DNA from: Pseudo-nitzschia pungens
Lineage: Eukaryota; Bacillariophyta; Bacillariophyceae; Bacillariales; Bacillariaceae
Length of the DNA stretch: 64,000 bases
Direction: 5' to 3'
Assembly (NCBI GenBank): GCA_037355855.1
Contig: CM074759.1
Location: 2,976,001-3,040,000, forward strand
Shown: positions 21,824-31,733 of the stretch, in pieces
Layout: each line of letters begins with the position of its first letter
How positions within the stretch are numbered: position 1 is the first letter of the stretch
Notes under the pieces: model-generated
The model's input: the letters and a program-made list of their open reading frames with translations, nothing else
The model's database searches: none
What the model was told of the DNA's origin: nothing
Program-made: the position numbers and the translations under genes

Positions 21824-22131
21824 GGTGCTTCCACTTTGTACTTTGGTTCTGTCTTCTGTTCCTGTTTCTCATCCTGTCATATAACTTTTGATACTGGATC
21901 TTATCCCAATATCCACATTCCCATCTCACTTTCTCTCAAGTCCCTATTTTGTGGGACTTGTATGTCTTTTTCCCTGCTTGATGTTCAAGGTTTGTTTGAA
22001 AATTTGTCGTTCTGCCACTTGGGGTCCTGACTCTTCGATGGAGGCGACGTTAAAGTCTGGTTACAGACTGAGTAATTTAGTTTCACCTTTGGTGATTAAA
22101 GTTATTTAAATACGTATATTATTATTATTAT
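21824..22131 (+). other. LINE 3' UTR and (ATT)n tail
   Basis: About 300 bp with a hairpin-prone segment: 'gtctggttacagac' near 22053, and 'caccttt..ggtg' near 22084. It ends in five ATT units before the target duplication. The same 3' end recurs at 20521-20807, at 2176-2370 (minus) and at 39802-40220 (minus), so it is probably the RT recognition end. Confidence 0.75.
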
Positions 22132-22707
22132 TCATGTTGATGCGGGCGTTCCAAATGAACCGGCGGAGGTTGATGTATGCTCTCTTTCCAGTAATGTCAT
22201 TGCCAAAGATTTTGAGCTTGAGGGCATGTATGCATTCCTCAATGACATCTTTCTTGTGCTCCTCTGTTTGGTAGTACTGAATGAGGGCGTTTGGTACCCT
22301 TTTCTTGGGGATTGGAGTTCCAAGTTCTTCGGGCTCTGTTTCCTTGTCCGACGTTGCCGTGGCGGTCGGTTTGGTTTTCTTGGCTTGGGTGGTTTTGTCC
22401 TTCGGCGCCTCCTTGGTTGTATCAGAGGGAGGTTCTTTCGTTGTTGATTCAGTCTTGCCGATTTCCTGGATCCTCTTGTGGACCAATTTGTTGTTGTGTA
22501 TCTTGTGTCCCGGCTCAGCGTAGTAGGACCGGCCTAAGGTCATCTGGACAATGGACAGTGGACAGTGCCTCATTGGAGAGAATTCTCTGGAGGACATCTA
22601 GTTTCTGGTCTCCTTGGAGTTTGTCATTGCCAGCAATCTTCTGGTCAAAGTCTCTCTTCCAGATAATGAAGAGTTCTGGTCTTTCGGTTGTATTCCGGTG
22701 CACGGCA
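22132..22707 (-). pseudogene. A0 gag N-terminal part and LTR remnant
   Basis: Minus-strand gag sequence collinear with A1 17440-17975, encoding DVIEECIHALKLKIFGNDI and WKRDFDQKIAGNDKL. The gag start, the leader and all but about 20 bp of the 5' LTR are deleted; the LTR tail ends at 22707. A small repeat 'tggacagtggacag' near 22550 adds a frame disturbance. Confidence 0.82.
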
Positions 22708-22841
22708 CTACCTACCATTGGGACCTTCCTCAAATACATCATAGTGCTCGTCACGGCGCATGTGGCAAGTCCACAAGGGGTGGGCGTGGGGGTGCGGGCG
22801 TGTCCCCACCCGCATCCTGCAGTTGCAGTGTCCTGTGTCTT

Positions 22842-23369
22842 TGCCGTGCACTGAACCAATCCTACTAATAAGGATAAGGTTTGGATCAGAGCAAGATCGG
22901 CAATGAGCTGACTCAGCAGGGCTCACTAATCAATCGCTCAGTGCTCCACAAGAGAGCAACTCCAATAACCTTGTGACATATTGAAGTAGGTACCCTACGA
23001 GAGGCTCTAAATGATTATTGAATCCCGCATGTACTTCAGTATCTATGATATTCATGTACATATACTGAATATTCAACGTACAAGAATACACATACAATTC
23101 AAACAAAGATTCCCATGACTCACCGATTATTGATATTATGCCCGACGAACAATTATATCACTGTTCGATCATTCATTCCATACTCAAGAAATCATTCCCA
23201 TCTCGTAAAGTATTCAACCATTCACAATTTATTAATCATACATCTTTAAAACACTCCTATCGCGTTAATCTACCTTAACATGTAACAAACCTCACTAATG
23301 ATCTAATAGCTCACAATTAAATTTGCATATCACTACTATTCTAATCACTAGTAGACCCGGGGTATGGCA
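22842..23369 (+). mobile_element. Solo Gypsy-A-like LTR, interrupted by solo C-type LTR
   Basis: TGCCGTGCACTG...GGGGTATGGCA is a divergent Gypsy-A LTR in plus orientation with no internal sequence beside it. Another LTR occupies 22972-23287 inside it. The A-like LTR is clearly older than those of A1-A3. Confidence 0.78.
22972..23287 (+). mobile_element. Solo C-type LTR (316 bp), duplication AACCT
   Basis: Begins TGTGACATA and ends ACATGTAACA, flanked by AACCT at 22967-22971 and 23288-23292. It shares the core 'ctctaaatgattattgaatc' and 'atctcgtaaagtattcaacc' with the LTRs of C1 and C2. Confidence 0.85.
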
Positions 23370-23472
23370 TCATAGTGCTCGTCACGGCGCATGTGGCAAG
23401 TCCACAAGGGGTGGGCGTGGGGGTGCGGGCGTGTCCCCACCCGCATCCTGCAGTTGCAGCGTCCTGTGTCTT

Positions 23473-23999
23473 TGCCGTGCACTGAACCAATCCTACTAAT
23501 AAGGATAAGGTTTGGATCAGAGCAAGATCGGCAATGAGCTGACTCAGCAGGGCTCACTAATCAATCGCTCAGTGCTCCACAAGAGAGCAACTCCAATAAC
23601 CTTGTGACATATTGAAGTAGGTACCCTACGAGAGGCTCTAAATGATTATTGAATCCCGCATGTACTTCAGTATCTATGATATTCATGTACATATACTGAA
23701 TATTCAACGTACAAGAATACACATACAATTCAAACAAAGATTCCCATGACTCACCGATTATTGATATTATGCCCGACGAACAATTATATCACTGTTCGAT
23801 CATTCATTCCATACTCAAGAAATCATTCCCATCTCGTAAAGTATTCAACCATTCACAATTTATTAATCATACATCTTTAAAACACTCCTATCGCGTTAAT
23901 CTACCTTAACATGTAACAAACCTCACTAATGATCTAATAGCTCACAATTACAATTTGCATATCACTACTGTTCTAATCACTACTAGTAGACCCGGGGTA
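23473..23999 (+). mobile_element. Second copy of the nested solo LTR pair
   Basis: Duplicate of 22842-23365. The inner C-type LTR is at 23603-23918, again with AACCT on both sides. Confidence 0.83.
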
Positions 24000-24304
24000 A
24001 ACCTTATGGCAGTCTTGCCCAACACGATCTAAAGTAACTTTTCGACTCATGATTGAAATATGGTCCGATCCAAAATACGAAATTTAACCGCCGAACTTTG
24101 TAACGATTCATCAAAGTAGTTTTCAAATCTTTTGTCTTCTTATGTTGTGTCAAAAGATTACTTGTACTACGTACTTATTAGTCTACCAGTACCACCCAAT
24201 ACTCTCAAGGTTTTGATTTGCGGTTTTGGTTTTGGGCCGTAGGAAGCGTAGGGAGCTACGTTTTTAGTGCAAGTTACATTTCTCTTGAATAACCTTACCT
24301 TACA
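24000..24304. other. Unannotated spacer
   Basis: About 300 bp between the LTR duplication and the TIR element. I see no open frame of interest, no repeat and no recognisable motif. Confidence 0.5.
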
Positions 24305-24529
24305 GGACCTTCCGGAACTTTAAATATTTTTGCGCAGACTGCACGATTTTAAGTCGACCTGGTCAATGATAATCCCCCTTTTGGAACACAATTTTAGGGG
24401 GATAAACTTGCACTTTTTTTCCGCACTTTTAAAAAAACGTTCTTTTTCAACTCGCATTAAATGTGAGTTTCGTTCAATGGACAGAAAAAGTGCGAGTTTT
24501 CTTTGCAATTTTTTTTTTCGACGAGGGAG

Positions 24530-25035
24530 TCGATTTGCTAATAGAGGCAAAATGATGGAGTTGATTTGTTAAAAGAGGCGCAACGACACGGGAGTCGATT
24601 TGCTAAGAGAGGGGCAACGACGCGGGAGTCGATTTGCTAATAGAGGCAAAATGACGGAGTTGATTTGTTAATAGAGGCGCAACAGCGGAGTCGATTTGTT
24701 AATAGAGGCGCAATGACGCGGGAGTCGATTTGCTAATAGAGGCAAAACGACGGAGTCGATTTGTTGATGGAGTCAATTTGTTAATAGAGGCGCAATGATG
24801 AGTGAGTCAATTTGCTAAGAGAGGCGCAACAGCGGAGTCAATTTGCTAAGAGACGTGCAATGACACGGGAGTCGATTTGCTAAGAGAGGGGCAACGACGC
24901 GGGAGCCGATTTGCTAATAGAGGCAAAATGACGGAGTTGATTTGTTAATAGAGGCAACACGAGGGAGTCGATTTGTTGATAGAGGCACAACGACGAGGGA
25001 GTCAGTCGATTTGCTAAGAGAGGCAATTTGTTAAT
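24530..25035. repeat. Minisatellite, ~33-bp unit around 'gagtcgatttgctaa'
   Basis: About 14 imperfect units of the form 'gggagtcgatttgctaatag' plus 'aggcgcaacgacg', alternating CTAA/GTTAA and CAAAATGACG/CGCAACGACG variants. It lies inside the TIR element. Confidence 0.75.
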
Positions 25036-25064
25036 TATGCTACGAGTTTTTGGTTGAAATTTTT

Positions 25065-25215
25065 CTTGAAAACACTCATTTTTCTACATAAAACTCGCAT
25101 TTTCTACATAAAACTCGCATTTTTCAACGAAAACTCGCATTTTAGTGCTGAAAACTCGCATTTTGTAATGAAAACTCGCATTTTTCTGCTGAAAACTTGC
25201 GTTTATGGCTGTATA
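25065..25215. repeat. Short tandem repeat 'aaaactcgcatttt'
   Basis: At least six units of 'aaaactcgcatttt' separated by short variable linkers. Inverted counterparts ('aaaatgcgag') occur near 25230 and weaker ones near 24460, so the region may fold extensively. Confidence 0.65.
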
Positions 25216-25412
25216 TACGTGTTTTTTTTCTAGAGCAAAAATGCGAGTTTTTTAGTACCATAAAAATCCGTTCTTTTTTCGATCCCAAAAAATGCAAGTT
25301 TCTTTGGGGAGATAATAAATTTGAGGTGATACCCTCAAAATGACTAATTGGAATAAGAAAATCGCGCGGTCTGCGCATCGAAAACTAACTTTGTTCCGGA
25401 AGGTCCAGGTAT

Positions 25413-25711
25413 TGTTGGACTATTGCTCACGAGCGGGCAGACCAGGGGTAAATAGTGCATGGTGGTATGCATACTCATGTTATGTATGTGTTAGAAACAC
25501 ACATCGGGAGTCGGGTGACGTGTCCAACGAGGAAACGCGCTGACCACTCAATCATGATGAGGGATGTCACCGGGTACCAGTTATTACACATCAAGAATGT
25601 GGGGTGATCAGGCACCATGTCACTTACCTCATAATTTATTTACTTGTATCTAACCAATAGGATAATCAACATTCTTTAAGGTTTCGTAGTCATTTGCTAC
25701 TGAATTCAACA
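25413..25711 (+). repeat. Copia 5' LTR (299 bp)
   Basis: TGTTGGACTATTGC...GAATTCAACA, ending TGTTG/CAACA. It differs from the 3' LTR at one position (ACTCATG versus ACCCATG). It holds TAATTTATTTACTTGTA at 25632-25648, the exact complement of the bases just downstream of the LTR. Confidence 0.93.
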
Positions 25712-25728
25712 TACAAGTAAATAAATTA
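25712..25728. promoter_or_regulatory. Possible self-complementary primer site of the Copia element
   Basis: TACAAGTAAATAAATTA directly abuts the 5' LTR, where a tRNA primer site is expected, and does not start TGG. It is the perfect 17-base reverse complement of LTR positions 25632-25648. This could let the RNA prime itself, as known for Tf1; the function is inferred. Confidence 0.5.
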
Positions 25729-25897
25729 CCGGTGGTTGACGCTGTGATTGCCAACCTCAACCAAGGAACCACCAGAGCAGTTCCATCAATGGCACGTCAA
25801 GTCGATACACACACATTCCTCCGTACCACCATCATCATTATCACCAAGAGTTGTCGTAGTCGATTATATCCTCCAACCAGTAACAACCATTAGCAAA

Positions 25898-27610
25898 ATG
25901 GACCAACTTAACACTCCAAACAAAGGGGTAAGCACCACAAGCAACAACCCAGGGAGAACCCGAAGTCGTGGGAAGAAAAACAACAGCAACACCAGCAACC
26001 AGACCAAACGAGAGTTCACCGGCCTAGATCAAGATGAACTCAAGGGAGTCGTGATTGACGGATCCAAATCAGGACAGTATGATAAGCTATTCAAAGCTTT
26101 GAAGATAGCCGCTGGAAAGAAGAACTCAAAGGTGAAGTCAACCCTGATCAACATGAAACAACTAACGGAAAATGACTTCTTACCAGACACTCCAACAGCC
26201 AAAGACTGGACCGTTGTTAACGAGGAAGGTGTGGCGGTAGAGGACCAAGACAAAAAAAGACTCTTACAACAACTTTGGGTGAAGAAAGGAGAGCGTTCAA
26301 CAAAAAAGTTCGACACTTACATGGAGGACCTCAAAGCAATGTTCTCAACCATCAAAGGACAACTAAGCCCAGGTGTAAGGCAGCTGCTCAAGACCAACAA
26401 GACTTGGACAACGATCGAAACAGAACAGGACACCCTCAATCTCCTGGTCATGCTCCGGGAATACTGCTATAGGGACAGCGCCACCAAGGTACACCCAATG
26501 GTGGATGCGGCCAACAAGCTATACAAATTTTTCTCATGCAAGCAGGACAGTAACAAGGAAGCCACAACCTTTACGGAAGAAACCAAGGGACGCTTCGATG
26601 TACTGAAATCAGCAGGAATAACCATCCGTTCGAAGGAAATGATCAAATGGGTCCTCAAGAAAGAGTTCCCCAGAAAAACATACACTGATTATGAGGCGAT
26701 GGGGGAGTCAGACAAACTGAAAGTAGACACAATCATGGAGGAGATGCTCCTATCCATTGTCATTGTAAACGGAAGCAACAACAAATCTCGCCGTAACCTA
26801 TCTGGGGTGCTCAAGGACAACTACAGTCTCGGGAATGATGTGTATCCGACCACATTGCCAAAGGCACTCGAGCTCATGAGCCAATACAAGCCAGCGCGTG
26901 GATTGGGTGGACCAACCGGGAGCCCTAACCAAGGGGGGCACCGGAACAATGCAAGTCACTGCAAGGCCGATAAACCTAGGGACGACGATGGACCCAACGC
27001 AACCACACTTGTTAGTCATGGAGTAGCAGACGCGGGCTCAGGCAACGTCAGCGTGTCCAACGCGCACCAAATTTTAATGGCAGGCCTTGATGATGACAAC
27101 TTTGACGATGACTTGTGCTTCTTCCAAATGTCTGACTTTGACAACAAGACGCCAACCAAGACATGGGAACCCATGATCGAGGAGGTGAGAAACCACAGCA
27201 CTGTTATTGAGTTCGACGAGGGACTCACCATTGCCCGCCACACCAAAAATCCCAGAAGTGTGGAGGCACTCGCCGAAAAGCCCAGGAGTGGGGGAGGACT
27301 CGCCAAAAAGCCCAAGAGTGGAGGCACAGGAAATGTCGGGCCTAAGGAAATTGAAGGGAACACCACAGAACTGCGCATTAGCAACCAAATTGAATATGTG
27401 TTCTCCCAATCCAACGGAACCATTGACCCATATTGGATCCTACTCGACAGCCAGGCCACCTGCAATTGTATAAGCAACCCGCTGCTGCTAAAGGACATTC
27501 GGCCACACCCCGAAGGACGCAAGGTCCGCATCCATTGTAACGCCGGAGTGGTTGTCGTGGACCATGTTGGAAACTTACCTGGCTTTGGAACTGGTATGGT
27601 ACCAACCTGA
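25898..27610 (+). CDS. Copia gag and protease
   Basis: The likely start is ATG 25898 (MDQLNTPNKG); the frame is open upstream to a non-ATG codon at 25748. Residues 20-350 are gag-like (TWTTIETEQDTLNLLVMLREYC). I find no CCHC knuckle. The protease active site appears near 27440 as WILLDSQATCNCISN, a DSQ form instead of the usual DSG/DTG. The frame ends at 27610 after PGFGTGMVPT; homologous reading continues in the next frame (VWYQPDGMANI), so an extra G near 27590 is likely. Confidence 0.8.
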   Translation: MDQLNTPNKGVSTTSNNPGRTRSRGKKNNSNTSNQTKREFTGLDQDELKGVVIDGSKSGQYDKLFKALKIAAGKKNSKVKSTLINMKQLTENDFLPDTPTAKDWTVVNEEGVAVEDQDKKRLLQQLWVKKGERSTKKFDTYMEDLKAMFSTIKGQLSPGVRQLLKTNKTWTTIETEQDTLNLLVMLREYCYRDSATKVHPMVDAANKLYKFFSCKQDSNKEATTFTEETKGRFDVLKSAGITIRSKEMIKWVLKKEFPRKTYTDYEAMGESDKLKVDTIMEEMLLSIVIVNGSNNKSRRNLSGVLKDNYSLGNDVYPTTLPKALELMSQYKPARGLGGPTGSPNQGGHRNNASHCKADKPRDDDGPNATTLVSHGVADAGSGNVSVSNAHQILMAGLDDDNFDDDLCFFQMSDFDNKTPTKTWEPMIEEVRNHSTVIEFDEGLTIARHTKNPRSVEALAEKPRSGGGLAKKPKSGGTGNVGPKEIEGNTTELRISNQIEYVFSQSNGTIDPYWILLDSQATCNCISNPLLLKDIRPHPEGRKVRIHCNAGVVVVDHVGNLPGFGTGMVPT

Positions 27611-28440
27611 CGGGATGGCAAACATCCTGTCTCTCAGCCTTGTGTCTGACATGTACCGAATCACCCTGGACACAGCGGTGAAACAGTCATTCTTTGTACA
27701 TAAGCTGGACGGCACAACACGACGTTTTGACCGGGCAGCAAGTGGACTCTACTACTGCAACATAAGAGACACCAATGAAACCATCCTTGCCATCACATCA
27801 GTGGAGGGACAGAAGAAGCTGTATTCGGACTTGGATGTCCGCAGAGCCACCAAGGCGCGCAAGCTACAGGACACGTTGGGGTTTCCAAGCATGAAGGACT
27901 TCTTGCGAATCATCGACAACAATCTGCTGCTTAACTGCCCAGTAACCAGACGGGACGTGTCCATGGCCAAAGATATCTTTGGGCCGAATGCAAATGTAAT
28001 CAAAGGGAAAGCAGCGAGAACGCAACCAAAACATGTTCGGGAGGATATAGATCCGGTGCCACCCGAAATCCTGTCACAATATGGAAAGGTTCACCTAGCC
28101 ATCGATATATTTACCGTAAATGGAATCAAGTTCTTTCGGAGTGTGTCGCGGCATCTGTATTTCCGTACGGTCTGCCTGATTGAAGATGCAACACGGTCAA
28201 CCCTTGAGCGCACAATTGGCAGCATCCTTGGAATCTACGCCGGCAGGGGGTTCGCGGTCACAACGGTGTCCGGGGACAATGAATTCAACTGCATCACGGA
28301 CTACCTTCTGCGTCAAAATCCACCAATCAGCTTTGATGGGGTAGCAAAAACCAGCACGAGCCATTTGTGGAAAGAGACAACTGTACCTGTAAGGAGCGTG
28401 TCCGGTGTATGTTCGCATCCGTACCATTCCGATGACTCCC
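27590..28440 (+). pseudogene. Copia integrase segment
   Basis: This frame gives VWYQPDGMANILSLSL, then the integrase core with KVHLAIDIFTVNGIKF and VSGDNEFNCITDY supplying two catalytic aspartates. A frame change near 28345 ('gcaaaaaccagcacg') leads to PFVERDNCTCKERVRCM, and a TGA near 28430 interrupts VPFR-LPRRVTIDM. The remainder continues at 28460. The integrase is therefore broken by one shift and one nonsense codon. Confidence 0.75.
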
Positions 28441-28459
28441 ACGCCGGGTCACGATAGAC

Positions 28460-29188
28460 ATGGTAGCTGGGAGCGTGTTCTGGCTGAACAATTGGTGCAA
28501 CAGAATAGGAGTGTCAGCGACAATATCCCCAAGACAGTTAATGACCGGGGTCCTATTGGACATGAGTAAGCACTGCAGATTTCAATTTGGAGACTACGTT
28601 CTTGCCCACGAGGAAACCAGCGACAATACGATGAACCCACGGGCAAGAGACTGTATTTACCTGCAGCCAACCAGTGAACGGAGTGGCGCCATGTATCTAT
28701 TCGATCTGAACACTGGATGCCGAATCCGAAGGAGGTCAGCAACAGGAGCACATATGACAGACACAGTGATCTCACGCATGGAGGCAATCGCCGCCGAGCA
28801 GGCGGCGCCAATTGGAGTTACCTTTGGGGATCAGGAAGGACGCACAACCATCCTCGGCCTTGACACTGAGTCTATTGGCTCTGACAATGGAGCCTCTGAC
28901 CACTCGTTCCATCCCGATGACTCTTCCATCGATACCAATGGGGATGTCGGGAATGTCGAACAAGAGGAACTCGACAGTCTCAAGGCCGAAGCACAGGAAG
29001 CCGTGGCCGAGAACCCTGCAAACAACAACAACCCCATTGCCCATGATGGAGATGCCATGGACTTGGACGCCGACCAAGCACTTCCGGAGGACCCTGTAGT
29101 TAACGTTCCATATCCTGTTAGTGAGGATGAGCTGGAAGATTATGAGGAAGACCATCTGGAGGCGGCGAGCTCTGGGACCGAAGGATAG
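28460..29188 (+). pseudogene. Copia integrase C-terminus and acidic linker
   Basis: Begins MVAGSVFWLNNW and continues with SPRQLMTGV, the Copia integrase C-terminal region. A long acidic linker follows with DSLKAEAQEAVAENP and DELEDYEEDHLEA. It is interrupted at 29188; a frame change near 29170 joins it to the reverse-transcriptase frame. Confidence 0.75.
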
Positions 29189-31385
29189 CGCCGACAGCGA
29201 GTCCGTTGAGCCGGCCGAGCGCAACGGCGCGCCCAAGTCCTGCGTCGATTTAGACGACAATGCTGATGGGTGGACAACCGGCAACAACAATGCTGATGGA
29301 TCCCATAACACAGAGGAGCCAGATGACGTGAACAGCGAGGCAGCCGACGACGAGGCAAGCGTTGACAGCGAACGCGATAGCGGCAACAACAATAGCAAAG
29401 AGACCGACAACAGCAACCAGGACTACAACAGTGAGCCAACTCGCATGGTGTTGCGCCCAAGAGTGGTTCAGGGACACAACAAATACGGAGCCAGTGATGG
29501 ATACGAACCAGGTGTCCACCATCGGGCACTGGTGTCGGTTCACACCAACCCCTTTACCGGTGGGCTGAAGCGAGCGGTGGGCAAGATAGAAAAGGACCAC
29601 GAACAATTCGTGTTCATCTCCAATGCCATCGCCTCGTACAACAACATCGATGCCTCACTGGTTACCAAACAATATGGAATCAAGGTGGGGCTCAAACTCT
29701 TTGGAACGGCAGGAGTGGAAGCAGTTCTCACTGAGCTGCAGCAGCTGCACGACAGAAAAGTGGTACATCCCGTTGGGATAAAGGACATGACTCGTGAGGA
29801 GATTAAGCAGGCTCTCCCATATCTGATGTTCCTCAAACGTAAGCGCTGTGGAAAAATCAAGGCCAGGGGATGTGCAGATGGGAGAACACAGAGAGACTTC
29901 ATATTGAGGGAGGACACATACTCCCCCACCGTTTCCCTTCACGGGCTAATGCTAACCTGCCTTATCGACGCCATCGAGGGCAGGGACGTAGCAACAGCAG
30001 ACATCCCCGGCGCCTTCTTGCAGACTCCGATGCCGGGGGGAGAAATAGTACACATCAGGTTTGATGGGCCCATGGCAGGACTGCTAGCAAGGATTGACCC
30101 CAACACTTACAAGAAATATGTACTGGAGGGGAAATTTGGGAAGCGTCTCTATGCGCAGGCTGATAAGGCCATATACGGGACGCTGCGAGCTGCTCTCCTA
30201 TTTTGGGAGCGGTTGTCGGGACAGCTAACTGAGTGGGGATTTGAGATAAATCCTTACGACAAGTGCACTGCAAACAAAATGATAAATGGAGTGCAGTGCA
30301 CCATTGTGTGGCATGTCGATGACTTGAAAATTTCACATGCAGACCCAACAGTGGTGACCGGTGTGCTTGAGGATTTAAACAGAGTGTTTGGGATTGAATC
30401 TCCACTGATGGTGACCAGGGGGAAGATCCATGACTACATTGGAATGACAATCAACTACAGTGAAGCCGGAAAGGTAAAGTTCAGTATGTTCGACTACCTG
30501 GAAGGGATCATTGGGGAGCTACCAGACGACCTCCGAGAGACCCAGATTATCCCAACCCCAGCATCAGATCATCTATTCAGGGTCAACCCAGAAGGGGAAA
30601 AGCTGTCAGCAAGAGATGCTGAGACATTCCACAAGCACGTGGCGCAGCTATTGTTTGCAAGCAAGAGGGCACGACCGGACATCCAAACAGCAATAGCATT
30701 CCTCTGTACACGAGTTGCAAGTCCGGATATGGACGACTGGAAGAAGCTCAAGCGAGTGCTTGCATATGTACGGGATACAGTGTTCTTGCCACTTGTTTTG
30801 GGATGGGACAGCACAGGGCATGCACACTGGTATGTGGACGCGTCGTTTGCAGTCCATTCAGACATGAAGAGTCATACTGGGGGTGTGCTAACGTTCGGCC
30901 AAGGGGCTGTACTTGCCATATCCACCAAGCAGAAACTGAACACCAAGAGCTCCACTGAAGCAGAGCTAGTGGGTGTTGACGACACCCTGCCATACAACTT
31001 GTGGTGTTATTATTTCTTGGAGTGGCAGGGGTACGCAAGTCGGGTGGACAAGTGTGGAGCTACAGACAGGACAAGCACACTTGGGAAGAACAACATCCTC
31101 CACCAGGACAACACGAGCGCGATGAAGCTAGAGATGAATGGAAAGGCATCAAGCACAAAACATATGAGACACATTAACATTCGGTACTTCCTTATTACTG
31201 ACCGGGTGGAGAGTGGAGAAGTGTCAATTCAATATTGCCCAACTGGGGACATGATTGCCGACTATTTCACCAAGCCACTACAGGGGTCACAGTTCCGGAG
31301 GTTTCGAAACCTCATCATGGGTGTTAGTGAACCCGAGTATACCCAATATTGTGAGCAATACGCCACCCAGAAGACTGGTAATTAA
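29170..31385 (+). CDS. Copia reverse transcriptase and RNase H
   Basis: After a low-complexity Asn/Asp-rich linker, the RT shows KARGCADGRTQR, ATADIPGAFLQTPM and VWHVDDLKISH. The paired catalytic Asp are present, with His where Tyr/Phe is usual. RNase H follows with HWYVDASFAVHSDMKSHTGG, TKSSTEAELVGVDD and HINIRYFLITD. The frame is open to a TAA at 31383-31385, just before the purine run and 3' LTR. This segment is intact over about 730 residues. Confidence 0.88.
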
Positions 31386-31429
31386 GATTGCTCTTTAGTG
31401 GACTAAACACACCAAGAACAACAGGAGTG

Positions 31430-31728
31430 TGTTGGACTATTGCTCACGAGCGGGCAGACCAGGGGTAAATAGTGCATGGTGGTATGCATACCCATGTTAT
31501 GTATGTGTTAGAAACACACATCGGGAGTCGGGTGACGTGTCCAACGAGGAAACGCGCTGACCACTCAATCATGATGAGGGATGTCACCGGGTACCAGTTA
31601 TTACACATCAAGAATGTGGGGTGATCAGGCACCATGTCACTTACCTCATAATTTATTTACTTGTATCTAACCAATAGGATAATCAACATTCTTTAAGGTT
31701 TCGTAGTCATTTGCTACTGAATTCAACA
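31430..31728 (+). repeat. Copia 3' LTR (299 bp)
   Basis: Matches the 5' LTR except for one base; followed by GGTAT at 31729-31733. The LTR is in sense orientation 153 bp upstream of the prolyl-tRNA synthetase start, so its promoter could read toward the gene. Confidence 0.93.
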
Positions 31729-31733
31729 GGTAT

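Larger units (their letters stand above)
4235..22131 (+). mobile_element. Long LINE (non-LTR retrotransposon), full length, twice interrupted
   Basis: This is a plus-strand non-LTR element with a 3.9-kb repetitive 5' leader, ORF1 (8168-11435, frameshifted), ORF2 (from 11428: AP-type endonuclease, reverse transcriptase, C-terminal Cys/His motif) and a 3' UTR ending in an (ATT)n tail. It is flanked by a 19-bp duplication, TCATGTTGATGCGGGCGTT, at 4216-4234 and 22132-22150. The length without inserts would be about 11.8 kb, long for a LINE. Gypsy A1 sits in ORF2 at 13241-19036, and a 287-bp copy of the element's own 3' end interrupts ORF2 at 20521-20807. Assigning a named clade would need a phylogeny. 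Confidence 0.88.
1..22707 (-). mobile_element. Gypsy-A copy A0, old, partial, interrupted by two LINEs
   Basis: This is a Ty3/Gypsy-type LTR retrotransposon on the minus strand, left-truncated by the window edge. Its pieces are collinear with the complete copy A1: pol and gag C-terminus at 1-2175, a 96-bp gag piece at 4139-4234, and gag N-terminal half at 22132-22686. The gaps are filled by two LINE insertions whose target duplications match. The 5' LTR is almost gone: gag sequence at about 22686 runs straight into the last ~20 bp of a Gypsy-A LTR, ending at 22707. It carries several frameshifts and a nonsense codon, so it is dead. It is the oldest layer of the left block because it hosts the other insertions. 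Confidence 0.88.
22737..23999. repeat. Tandem duplication of a 631-bp unit
   Basis: Two near-identical head-to-tail copies (22737-23367 and 23368-23999). Each contains about 105 bp of unique G-rich sequence followed by a Gypsy-A-like LTR that holds another LTR. Visible differences are a few bases and small indels (for example ATTAAATTT versus ATTACAATTT). The second copy lacks the final TGGCA of the LTR. This is a segmental duplication made after both LTRs were in place. Confidence 0.88.
24305..25406. mobile_element. Putative non-autonomous DNA element with 14-bp TIRs
   Basis: GGACCTTCCGGAAC at 24305-24318 is inverted exactly at 25393-25406, and similarity continues inward ('gcgcagac' and 'gtctgcgc'). 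The interior has no coding potential and is filled with tandem repeats. A target duplication could not be identified, partly because the Copia element inserted two bases from the right end. The superfamily is unknown. Confidence 0.6.
25413..31728 (+). mobile_element. Ty1/Copia element, complete but frameshifted
   Basis: Plus-strand LTR retrotransposon of 6316 bp with two 299-bp LTRs (25413-25711 and 31430-31728) differing by one base by eye, and duplication GGTAT at 25408-25412 and 31729-31733. The domain order is gag, protease, integrase, reverse transcriptase, RNase H, the Copia order. At least three frame changes and one in-frame TGA interrupt the polyprotein, despite the near-identical LTRs. 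It resembles diatom CoDi-type Copia elements in its protease and RT boxes. A short purine run (ACAGGAGTG) precedes the 3' LTR. Confidence 0.92.

Noticed and set aside
22708..22926. G-rich segment with matching short frames at 22708-22926 and 23348-23557 considered as a gene
   Set aside because: The two are copies of the tandem duplication and mostly LTR sequence; no protein signature.
24530..25035. CRISPR-like array of ~33-bp repeats
   Set aside because: Units are contiguous and degenerate with no unique spacers of constant length; eukaryotic context with retrotransposons and introns. It is a minisatellite.
25748..25897. Upstream extension of Copia gag to a TTG codon at 25748
   Set aside because: The first ATG in good context is 25898; the extension includes leader sequence close to the LTR.
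28772..29606. Antisense frames over the Copia acidic linker
   Set aside because: Complement of Asp/Glu/Asn-rich codons gives Leu/Ser/Val-rich frames without independent support.
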